Shown: in pieces, positions 34,455 through 42,536 of the stretch
Numbering within the stretch: position 1 is the first letter of the stretch
How the letters are laid out: each line of letters opens with the position of its first letter
Assembly (NCBI GenBank): GCA_016218365.1
Contig: JACREF010000025.1
Location: 30,880-94,879, forward strand
Direction: 5' to 3'
DNA from: Gammaproteobacteria bacterium
Lineage (GTDB): Bacteria; Pseudomonadota; Gammaproteobacteria; SZUA-140
Length of the DNA stretch: 64,000 nt
Program-made: the position numbers and the translations under genes
The notes under the pieces: generated by a model
Told to the model about the DNA's origin: nothing
Database searches by the model: none
What the model saw: only the letters and a program-made list of their open reading frames with translations

Positions 34455-37118
34455 ATGCTGACCCCGCAGATCGATGACGAACTGTTTGATGGCGGCGCCT
34501 TCGCGGCCCGGCTCGCCGCTGACAGCGATCCATTGAAGCTGTTTCGGGAGGCGCTGCAACGTGGCAAACAGGTGCTGCAGCAGCGCTTTCGCAGCGGCAG
34601 CGATGCCACGATGCTGGTCCCGCAACAGACCGGCCTGACCGATGCGCTGGTCACCCGGGCCTGGCAGCGTTTCTTTGCCGCCGCCGACCCGCGGGTGGCG
34701 CTGATCGCTGTCGGCGGCTATGGCCGCGGTGAACTGCACCCCGGCTCCGATATCGACCTGCTGATCCTGCTGACCACCCCGTGCCATGATGAATTTCGCA
34801 GCGCGATTGAACAGTTCCTGACGCTGTTGTGGGATATCGGACTCGAGGTCGGCCACAGCGTCCGTACCGTCGATGAATGCCGTGACGAGGCGCTCCGCGA
34901 TGTGACAATCGTGACCAACCTGATGGAGTCGCGTTGCATCGCCGGCCCGCTGGCGTTATATGGTGCGATGACCGTGGCCACCAGCGCCCCGACGCTGTGG
35001 AACAGCCGGGAGTTCTTCGCCGCCAAATGGGAGGAACAGCAGGCGCGGCATCGCAAGTTCCATGATACTGCCTACAACCTTGAACCCAACGTCAAGGAAG
35101 GCCCGGGCGGTCTGCGCGATATCCAGATGATTGGCTGGGTCGTCAAGCGCCACTTCAATGCCGGCACGCTGCACGACCTGGTGGACCACCAGTTCCTGAC
35201 CGCCCAGGAATACCAGGCGCTGATCGATGGCCAGGGCTTCTTGTGGAATGTGCGCTTTGCGCTGCACATGCTGGCCGGACGGCGCGAGGACCGGTTGCTG
35301 TTTGACCATCAGAAGGCCCTGGCCGAGCTGCTCGGTTACCGCGACGAGGCCGGTCACCTCGCGGTCGAGAAGTTCATGCAGGCCTATTACCGTACCATCA
35401 CTGAGCTCGGCCGGCTCAACGAGATGTTGCTGCAGTTGTTCCAGGAGGCGATCCTGTATGCCGACAGCGCCACCGAATGCCGCAGCATCAACAGCCGCTT
35501 CCGCAGCTGCAATGGCTTCATCGAGGTCACCCATAACGGCATCTTTCAGCGCTATCCGTTCGCGTTGCTGGAGCTCTTCCTGATCCTGGCGCAACACCCT
35601 GAGCTTCACGGGGTACGCGCCACGACGATCCGGCTGATCCGCTCCAACACCGAACTGATCAACGACACGTTTCGCAATGACCTGCGTTGCCGCTCGCTGT
35701 TCATGGAGATATTGCGCCAGCCTCACGGTATCACCCATCAGCTGCGGCGCATGAACCGCTACGGCATCCTTGCCGCCTACCTGCCGGTGTTTGCCCGCAT
35801 CGTCGGCCGCATGCAATACGACCTGTTCCATGTCTATACCGTCGATGACCACACGCTGATGGTGATCCGCAACCTGCGCCGTTTCACGGTCCGGGAACAC
35901 GCCCACGAGATCCCGTTCTGCAGCCAGGTCATCCAGCGCATCCCGAAGCTGGAGCTGCTGTATCTGGCGGCGCTGTTTCATGACATCGCCAAGGGCCGGG
36001 GCGGCGACCACTCGGAGCTCGGTGGCAGCGATGCCGAGGAGTTCTGCCTGCACCATGGCCTCAGCGAATATGACACGGCCCTGGTCAGATGGCTGGTCAA
36101 GAATCACCTGCTGATGTCGATGACGGCGCAGCGCAAGGACATCAGCGACCCCGAGGTCATCGCCGAGTTTGCCACTGCGGTGCGCGACCAGGGCCGGCTC
36201 GACCACCTGTACCTGCTGACCGTCGCCGATATCCGCGGTACCAGCCCGGAGTTGTGGAACACCTGGAAGGATGCGCTGCTGATCCAGCTCTACACCGCCA
36301 CCAAACATGCCTTCCGCCGCGGCCTGGAAAACCTGGCACAGAAGGATGAACTGGTGCGTGAGGCGCGCCGTGCCTCGTTTGAGCTGCTGGAGAGCCGTGA
36401 CGGGATCAATCTGCGTCATGCCGAGGCGCTGTGGCAACGCCTCAATGATGACTATTTCATCCGCCACGATCCGAACGAGGTGGCCTGGCAGACCGAAAGC
36501 ATGCTGCGCCATGGCAACGGCCCACTGCCGATGGTTGCGTTCCGGGCCGAGATCCGCCGTGGCGGCACCGAGATCTTCATCTACAGCGCAGACCAGGACC
36601 ATCTGTTTGCGATCACTACCACGGTGCTCGACCAGATGGGGCTGAACATCGTCGATGCGCGGATCTACACCAGCCGTGATGGCTATACACTGAATTCATT
36701 CATCGTCCTCGACGAGGCCGGCCAGGCGATCGACGACCAGCGCCGGCTGCAGGAGATCTCGCAGGCCCTGCATGACGGCATATCACGCAATGATCTGGCA
36801 GCAATGCACGTCACACGGCGACGCCCGCACCGGCTGAAACACTTCTCGATCCCGACCGAGGTGCATTTTCGCGCCCACCCGCGCCAGCGTTATACCTATA
36901 TGGAGCTGATCACCGCCGACCGTCCCGGGCTGCTGGCGCAGGTTGGCCGGGTCATGGCCCAGCATGGCATCCGGGTCCACAGCGCCAAGATCGCCACCTT
37001 TGGCGAGCGGGTCGAGGACGTGTTCTTCATCACCGATGCCGCCAACCGCCCGCTCGATGACGAACAGCAACGCTCGGCATTATCGGTGGCAATCTGCGAC
37101 CGGCTCGACCAGCCATGA
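34455..37118 (+). CDS. glnD: bifunctional uridylyltransferase/uridylyl-removing enzyme GlnD
   Basis: VGGYGRGELHPGSDIDLLIL nucleotidyltransferase; HD domain FHDIAKGRGGDHSELG; two C-terminal ACT domains. Confidence 0.96.
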   Translation: MLTPQIDDELFDGGAFAARLAADSDPLKLFREALQRGKQVLQQRFRSGSDATMLVPQQTGLTDALVTRAWQRFFAAADPRVALIAVGGYGRGELHPGSDIDLLILLTTPCHDEFRSAIEQFLTLLWDIGLEVGHSVRTVDECRDEALRDVTIVTNLMESRCIAGPLALYGAMTVATSAPTLWNSREFFAAKWEEQQARHRKFHDTAYNLEPNVKEGPGGLRDIQMIGWVVKRHFNAGTLHDLVDHQFLTAQEYQALIDGQGFLWNVRFALHMLAGRREDRLLFDHQKALAELLGYRDEAGHLAVEKFMQAYYRTITELGRLNEMLLQLFQEAILYADSATECRSINSRFRSCNGFIEVTHNGIFQRYPFALLELFLILAQHPELHGVRATTIRLIRSNTELINDTFRNDLRCRSLFMEILRQPHGITHQLRRMNRYGILAAYLPVFARIVGRMQYDLFHVYTVDDHTLMVIRNLRRFTVREHAHEIPFCSQVIQRIPKLELLYLAALFHDIAKGRGGDHSELGGSDAEEFCLHHGLSEYDTALVRWLVKNHLLMSMTAQRKDISDPEVIAEFATAVRDQGRLDHLYLLTVADIRGTSPELWNTWKDALLIQLYTATKHAFRRGLENLAQKDELVREARRASFELLESRDGINLRHAEALWQRLNDDYFIRHDPNEVAWQTESMLRHGNGPLPMVAFRAEIRRGGTEIFIYSADQDHLFAITTTVLDQMGLNIVDARIYTSRDGYTLNSFIVLDEAGQAIDDQRRLQEISQALHDGISRNDLAAMHVTRRRPHRLKHFSIPTEVHFRAHPRQRYTYMELITADRPGLLAQVGRVMAQHGIRVHSAKIATFGERVEDVFFITDAANRPLDDEQQRSALSVAICDRLDQP

Positions 37119-37729
37119 TGGCGGTTACCCGGCAACGTTTGCAGCACCTGTGGCAACACCATGCACCGGCATTGCTGCTGGCCCTGCTGACACTGCTGTT
37201 TGCTGCCGCCGGTGAACAACTGGCTGCGTTGCTGCGTTATCAACGCTCGGCGATCATCGAAGGAGAATGGTGGCGTGTCGTGACCGGACACCTGGTCCAT
37301 CTGGGCTGGCCACACCTACTGATGAATCTGGCCGGACTGGTGCTGATCTGGCTGCTGTTCGGCCGTTTGCTGAACTGGCGCCAGTGGCTGCTGGTCTGGC
37401 TGCTCAGCTCGCTCTCCACCAGCCTCGGCCTGTGGTGGCTGGAGACCGACCTGGAATGGTACGTTGGATTATCCGGGGTATTGCACGGGCTGTTTGTCGC
37501 CGGCGCCATGGCCGCGATCTGCCGTGGCTATCGCGCCGAGATCGTGTTGCTGCTGGTCGTTACCGCCAAGCTGCTGTGGGAAACCTCTCACGGCCCACTG
37601 CCCGGCTCCAGCAGTCTGGCGGGTGGCGAGGTCATTGTCGCCGCCCACCTCTATGGTGCGATTGGCGGCCTGCTGCACGGGATGCTTGCCATGCTCGGGC
37701 GGTTCGGCAAAAGATGGCGCAAAGGCTAA
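37115..37729 (+). CDS. rrtA: rhombosortase (rhomboid-family GlyGly-CTERM protease)
   Basis: GEWWRVVTGHLVHLGWPHLLMNLAGL; YVGLSGVLHGLFVAG (GLSG active Ser); AHLYGAIGGLLHG. Confidence 0.82.
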   Translation: MMAVTRQRLQHLWQHHAPALLLALLTLLFAAAGEQLAALLRYQRSAIIEGEWWRVVTGHLVHLGWPHLLMNLAGLVLIWLLFGRLLNWRQWLLVWLLSSLSTSLGLWWLETDLEWYVGLSGVLHGLFVAGAMAAICRGYRAEIVLLLVVTAKLLWETSHGPLPGSSSLAGGEVIVAAHLYGAIGGLLHGMLAMLGRFGKRWRKG

Positions 37730-37817
37730 CAAGCTGTTAAAGAATCAAGCTCCATCAGCAGCTATCTACTGCATAACCAGAGGCCGCACCGGATTCGGGT
37801 GTTCAATAGCGGATCGA

Positions 37818-37900
37818 TATGGATAACGGGCACGCCTTGTAATCGCTGACCTCAAGGCCCGACATTGACCAGCTGCAGCAGTAATGAATGAAGACGCTCG
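37818..37900 (+). pseudogene. Decayed, internally deleted copy of the DUF465/YdcH-like gene at 40257
   Basis: Starts ATGGATAACG like 40257; resumes at ...TGACCTCAAGGCCCGACATTGACCAGCTGCAGCAG... similar to 40357-40395 CTGATCTCAATGCCTGATGTAGACCAGCTGCAACTGCAG; interrupted by an early stop. Confidence 0.7.
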
Positions 37901-37986
37901 TGTTGCTTTTTGGTTGGCATATACGTCGATCTTGATAGCAACAGCTCTCTGGGCTGGATATATGACCTTGCAAGCAGCGAACGATC

Positions 37987-39843
37987 ATGACAAAGACAAT
38001 ATATTCTTCCATATCCAGCAGGGTGAAAATGAACCGGCACAGCGCCGTACTCATTTCTTTGATACTGATTATTTTATGGAATATTTTGGCGTGGTACATT
38101 GCAGCATCTTTCTATCAAACCAGGACAGATTCTCTGATTCAACAAGAGACCAGCCTTTCTCGTCAGCATGCTAATGATCTGGCTGACAGTATCCGTAGAA
38201 ACCTGAATTACATGCATGGCATCCCGGATCTGATGAGTCATCTGATACGTGTCAAATGGGCCCTTTCTAGATTTGGCCCTGACACCAAACCATCATCAAG
38301 CCCGCTTGAGCAGCGGCGCCAGCAATGGACTGCTGACCCCGCCTTGAAGGATCTAAGCCAGTACTTTTCACTCGCGGCAAAGGACCTGAATGTAGACATC
38401 ATTTTCCTGTTAAATGCAGCGGGGGATTCTATTGTAGCAAGCAATTGGGACAGCCCGTCATCCAGCATTGGCCCTAATTTTGCCGAACGTGAATATTTCA
38501 AAAGGAATATTGCCGGTCTGACCGGCATGCAATATGCCGTAGGGAAGACCACGCATATACCCGGCCTGTATTTTTCCAGCCCGGTAATCATCGATGGTAA
38601 ATTTCTCGGGGCGGTTGTTGCAAAGATTGATGTCGAGAACCTGACCTTTCTCGTCAGGGATTATGATTCCTTTATCACGGATATCAACGGCATCATCATG
38701 CTGTCACACGACAGGGCACTGGAGATGCGCGCGTTGCCTGGCTCCGCTATTAACACCTTAAGCAATGAGGATAGACTTCAGCGCTACCGCAGAAGCACCT
38801 TCCCCATGTTAAATATTACCCCATGGGGAATCCAAAGATTCCCTTCATTGATGAAGATGGATGATCATGCCATCCCGCATATTATTGCAACCAGTGAACT
38901 GCCTGAATACAGTCTGAAGGTTTATTCCTATAGGAAAATGGTCGCCATTCCCTCCCTGGAGCAGGATCGTGTGTGGTTCGCCCTGATGCTTGGTGCGGTA
39001 GGCAGTTTGCTGATCATCGTGGTCAACGGCACCGTTACTTATTTCAAATCGGTCATCAGCTCAAGGGCTGAGCTCAAGGAACTGAATACTGAACTTGAGA
39101 ATCGTGTCGAGCAACGCACAGCTGCCTATAAAGCCGCCAAGGTGGAGGCTGAAACCGCCAATCTTGCCAAGAGTGAATTTCTGGCCAGCATGTCTCATGA
39201 ACTGCGCACACCCATGAATGCTGTGCTCGGCTTCGCCCAATTGATCAGCATGGACCCTAATCTGTCTAAGAGTCATAAAGAGTGTGTGGATGAAATCATC
39301 AGAGGCGGCGACCACCTGCTGGATCTGATCAACCAGGTGTTGAGCCTCGCAAAAATTGAAAGCGGTAACCTGGAACTCACCATCGAATCGGTCGAGCTGG
39401 ACGAGGTAATCAGCGAATGCCTGGCCCTGACCCGGCGTTTGTCCGCCCCCCAAGGCGTCCAGATTGAAAGTGACGATTTTTCAGGGATCATACTGCGTAC
39501 CGATCGCCTGCGCCTGAAACAGATATTGCTTAATCTACTTTCCAATGCCGTCAAATACAACCGCCCTGGCGGCAGGGTAAGGCTGCACTTTGCTGATCAC
39601 AATACGCAGATGTTCCGTATCATGGTGAGCGACACCGGCAATGGAATTCCTCAACAACGCCAGCAAGACCTGTTCAAACCGTTTAACCGGCTCGGTGCCG
39701 AGGGCGGGAATATCGGCGGCACCGGCATTGGCCTCACCATCTGCCAGCAGATCGTCGAGGCGATGGGCGGCACGATCGGCTTTGAAAGCATCCATGGTAG
39801 CGGCAGCACCTTCTGGATTGAGTTACCGCGGGAAAAAACTTAG
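37987..39843 (+). CDS. membrane sensor histidine kinase with CACHE-like extracytoplasmic domain
   Basis: Two TMs; HisKA FLASMSHELRTPMNAVLGFAQLI; HATPase DTGNGIPQQRQQDLFKPFNRL...GTGIGLTIC; no receiver domain. Start could be 38029. Confidence 0.9.
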   Translation: MTKTIYSSISSRVKMNRHSAVLISLILIILWNILAWYIAASFYQTRTDSLIQQETSLSRQHANDLADSIRRNLNYMHGIPDLMSHLIRVKWALSRFGPDTKPSSSPLEQRRQQWTADPALKDLSQYFSLAAKDLNVDIIFLLNAAGDSIVASNWDSPSSSIGPNFAEREYFKRNIAGLTGMQYAVGKTTHIPGLYFSSPVIIDGKFLGAVVAKIDVENLTFLVRDYDSFITDINGIIMLSHDRALEMRALPGSAINTLSNEDRLQRYRRSTFPMLNITPWGIQRFPSLMKMDDHAIPHIIATSELPEYSLKVYSYRKMVAIPSLEQDRVWFALMLGAVGSLLIIVVNGTVTYFKSVISSRAELKELNTELENRVEQRTAAYKAAKVEAETANLAKSEFLASMSHELRTPMNAVLGFAQLISMDPNLSKSHKECVDEIIRGGDHLLDLINQVLSLAKIESGNLELTIESVELDEVISECLALTRRLSAPQGVQIESDDFSGIILRTDRLRLKQILLNLLSNAVKYNRPGGRVRLHFADHNTQMFRIMVSDTGNGIPQQRQQDLFKPFNRLGAEGGNIGGTGIGLTICQQIVEAMGGTIGFESIHGSGSTFWIELPREKT

Positions 39844-39972
39844 GGAACCTCTGATCAATTCGCATTGTCGTCATGCCCGCGGAAGCGGGCATCCATAAAC
39901 ACCTGTAATACCTAGATTCCCGCTTTCGCGGGAATGACGGCCGTGGTAATTCTTGAATTATTCAGAGCTTCC
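39844..39972. repeat. 129-bp MITE-like element with imperfect TIRs GGAACCTCTGATCAATTC/GGAAGCTCTGAATAATTC and a dRS3-like core
   Basis: TTAG on both sides (39840-39843 and 39973-39976); core ATTCCCGCTTTCGCGGGAAT; directly follows the kinase TAG stop. Confidence 0.8.
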
Positions 39973-40256
39973 TTAGATCGCCTCCCCCATGGTGCGTCAA
40001 TCTGCTTGTGCAACCCTGTAACTGGCCAGATTACGAGCCTCTTCGGCATGGATTATAGTTACGGGTACGGGGTAGTGCCACTCACAGGGATGCCTCAAGT
40101 TTAATCCCTCCCTCTCCCCTGCTCCCACTGCTATACTCACCCTCGGACGACTCGGGAAATGCTGGCACAAGGGCTAAAGAATCAGGCTGCGGCGGCAGCT
40201 ATCTGCTGCATAACTAAAAACCGTACCCTGCGCGGGCGGTACAATGGCTGATCGAT

Positions 40257-40475
40257 ATGGATAACGAACTCAACGCAGACGAAATCGCGACCCTCAAACA
40301 GCGCATCGAGGAGCTGAAGGTTGAACACCGCGATCTCGACGACGTGGTGAAACGGCTGATCTCAATGCCTGATGTAGACCAGCTGCAACTGCAGCGGATG
40401 AAAAAGCGCAAGCTATTCCTCAAGGACATGATCGCCAAGCTCGAGAGCCAGCTGATCCCGGACCTCGACGCTTAA
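40257..40475 (+). CDS. DUF465 (YdcH-like) family protein
   Basis: 72 aa; IEELKVEHRDLDDVVKRLISMPDVDQLQLQRMKKRKLFLKDMIAKLESQLIPDL. Confidence 0.88.
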   Translation: MDNELNADEIATLKQRIEELKVEHRDLDDVVKRLISMPDVDQLQLQRMKKRKLFLKDMIAKLESQLIPDLDA

Positions 40476-40528
40476 CTCAGATATCGCATCCATGACTGAA
40501 AAAACACTCTTTAACAAGATATCGTAAA

Positions 40529-41323
40529 ATGATCAAGTTCGAAAAATCACTCATCTTCACAGTCACATCAGGCCGCAGTGGATCTGCCTATTTATCACAA
40601 TTGCTGGGCTCGTTACCTGGAGTACATTCGGAACACGAGCCGGAACCCAACTTCGTTCATGCAATGCGGCGCGCACAGCAAAATCCTGCTGTCGCCCTGG
40701 CATTTCTCCGCGATCACAAGTTACCGGCAATATCCAGGGTAACTGAACCAGTATACGCTGAATCCTCTCACCTGACGTGTAAAGGTTTTATTGAACCGAT
40801 GATTCAGCTTGGCCTGCGACCTGGCCTGATATTCCTACGGCGCCCACCACGCGAGGTCGCATGGAGCCTTCTGGAGAGAAATACTATTCCAGGCCGTACC
40901 ACATGGGGATGGAGTTACCTGCTGGAGCCTCGTGACCCGAATGTACTACCTCTCCTTGGCTGGGAAACCCTGTCCGATTATCAGCTGTGTTTCTGGTATG
41001 CGCTGGAAATTGAGCGTCGTTGTATACGTTATACCGCCCTGGCTGGTGAGCTCGGCCTACCTAACGCTGATGTGACCAACATGGAACTAAATGACTGGGA
41101 GTTTTTCTCCCGTATGCTGAAAAATCTTGGCCTTGCTGAAACCGACCAGGTTCGCGCCGCTCATGCTGATATCAGCGCAAAGGTTCACAACGTAAACCCC
41201 AAGCGCATACAAATGCCGATAGAGCAGCTGGCGGTGGCTGAACAGCAGGTCTGGAATCTGGTTGCCAGCTTCGAGCCGCTGCTGCAACAAGGCATCAAGC
41301 GGCGCTATGGCCGGTCTGATTGA
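40529..41323 (+). CDS. sulfotransferase family protein
   Basis: N-terminal FTVTSGRSGSAYLSQLLGSLPGVHSEHEPEP, PAPS-binding P-loop style; LIFLRRPPREVAWSL. Confidence 0.75.
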   Translation: MIKFEKSLIFTVTSGRSGSAYLSQLLGSLPGVHSEHEPEPNFVHAMRRAQQNPAVALAFLRDHKLPAISRVTEPVYAESSHLTCKGFIEPMIQLGLRPGLIFLRRPPREVAWSLLERNTIPGRTTWGWSYLLEPRDPNVLPLLGWETLSDYQLCFWYALEIERRCIRYTALAGELGLPNADVTNMELNDWEFFSRMLKNLGLAETDQVRAAHADISAKVHNVNPKRIQMPIEQLAVAEQQVWNLVASFEPLLQQGIKRRYGRSD

Positions 41324-41391
41324 ATCACTGGAAAAAAACGCTACCGCCTTCCGCCAGTTTGGCGCCAGTTTCCAGTTTGGGGTCAGAGTAG

Positions 41392-41511
41392 AATGGTACT
41401 TACTTAAGCGTTTTTGATAGGAGGTAGCCTGGGTTGAACGGAGTGAAGCCCGGGTTTCGCTGTCGCTCAACCCAGGCTACCCGCCGGCTGCCTCCTTAAG
41501 TAAGTGCCATT
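41392..41511 (+). repeat. 120-bp TIR element (family B), copy 1
   Basis: TIRs AATGGTACTTACTTAAG...CTTAAGTAAGTGCCATT around palindrome GTAGCCTGGGTTGAAC...CCCAGGCTAC; flanked by GGGTCAGAGT on both sides; reverse complement of 63861-63980 with 2 mismatches. Confidence 0.92.
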
Positions 41512-41527
41512 CGGGTCAGAGTAAACA

Positions 41528-41612
41528 GTTTGGAGTCAGAGTAAAAACGCGCTCACCACATTTTCTTCAACGAAAGTATGGCGAAGAGTTTTTACTCTGA
41601 CCCCAAACTGAC
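41528..41612. repeat. Inverted repeat CAGTTTGGRGTCAGAGTAAAAAC ... GTTTTTACTCTGACCCCAAACTG
   Basis: Direct reading of the two arms around about 35 bp of loop. Confidence 0.8.
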
Positions 41613-41623
41613 CTTCAGCGGAT

Positions 41624-42379
41624 TTATCCAATACCAACTATGTTGCGCAGCAGATAACCTGTCAGATAGGCCAGGCTGGCGGCGGCGCCGCCGGTCAGCA
41701 AGGTGCCGATCCCGGCGCGCCACACCGGCTTGGCAAACACCAGACTCTTCAGCATGCCGATCGCAAAGAACACGAACGCGGCAATCACGGCACTCAACAC
41801 GAACTGACGCTGCATCTCCAGTCCTGGCACCAGTAATGGCAGCAGCGGCAAGGCCCCGACCATCAGGAAGGCCAGGAAGGTTACGGCGGCAGATTTGCCT
41901 GGGCTTGGACTCGTTTTCTGCAAACCGTGTTCTTCGGTCAGCATCGTTTCTATCCATAAACGCCGGTCCTGACTGATGGTCGCGACGATGTGCTCTAATG
42001 TTTCACCGTCGAAGCCCTTGCCCTGGAAGATCTGACGGATCTCTTCGCGTTCACCGTCCGGAATCTGCTCGATATGCAGCGCTTCGGTGCGCCGGATAGC
42101 GTCGGCATACTCCTGCCGGGCCTTGATCGATTCATAATTGCTGACGGCCATGCTGAAGCCATCGGCAAACAGATTGGCAAAACCGAGGATCAGCGCAATG
42201 GAGGCCGACAACCCGGCGCCGACCGCACCGGCCACCACCGCAAAGGTCGTGACACAGCCATCGATGCCGCCCAGCACGGCATCAGAGATGGTCTGCGAGC
42301 CGGCGGTTCCGGCCAGCCGCTGCTGGATCGCCTCGGGACGATGTTCGTTATAGAGATGTTCGGGAGTGGTCTTCTTCAC
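41624..42379 (-). CDS. VIT1/CCC1 family transporter (GTG start)
   Basis: SDAVLGGIDGCVTTFAVVAGAVGAGLSASIALILGFANLFADGFSMAVSNY. Confidence 0.87.
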   Translation of the reverse strand: MKKTTPEHLYNEHRPEAIQQRLAGTAGSQTISDAVLGGIDGCVTTFAVVAGAVGAGLSASIALILGFANLFADGFSMAVSNYESIKARQEYADAIRRTEALHIEQIPDGEREEIRQIFQGKGFDGETLEHIVATISQDRRLWIETMLTEEHGLQKTSPSPGKSAAVTFLAFLMVGALPLLPLLVPGLEMQRQFVLSAVIAAFVFFAIGMLKSLVFAKPVWRAGIGTLLTGGAAASLAYLTGYLLRNIVGIG

Positions 42380-42497
42380 GGCTGCCTGTCCCTTGGCCGG
42401 CGGTTCCGGCCAGCCGCTGCTGGATCGCCTCGGGACGATGTTCGTTATAGAGATGTTCGGGAGTGGTCTTCTTCACGGCTGCCTGTCCCTTGGCCGG
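42299..42497. repeat. Exact tandem duplication, period 97 bp (about 2.05 copies), spanning the VIT1/CCC1 gene start
   Basis: 42299-42395 repeated base-for-base at 42396-42492, identity running on to 42497. Confidence 0.95.
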
Positions 42498-42536
42498 TTG
42501 CGTCCGGCCGACCGCGAGAGAAAAGGTTGATGGTGT

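Noticed and set aside
34956-36602. 548-aa minus-strand ORF
   Set aside because: Antisense shadow of glnD, whose domains are unmistakable on the plus strand.
41392-41511. CRISPR-like array formed by the palindromic repeats
   Set aside because: Copies are scattered (41 kb, 44 kb, 63 kb), not regularly spaced, and no cas genes are present.
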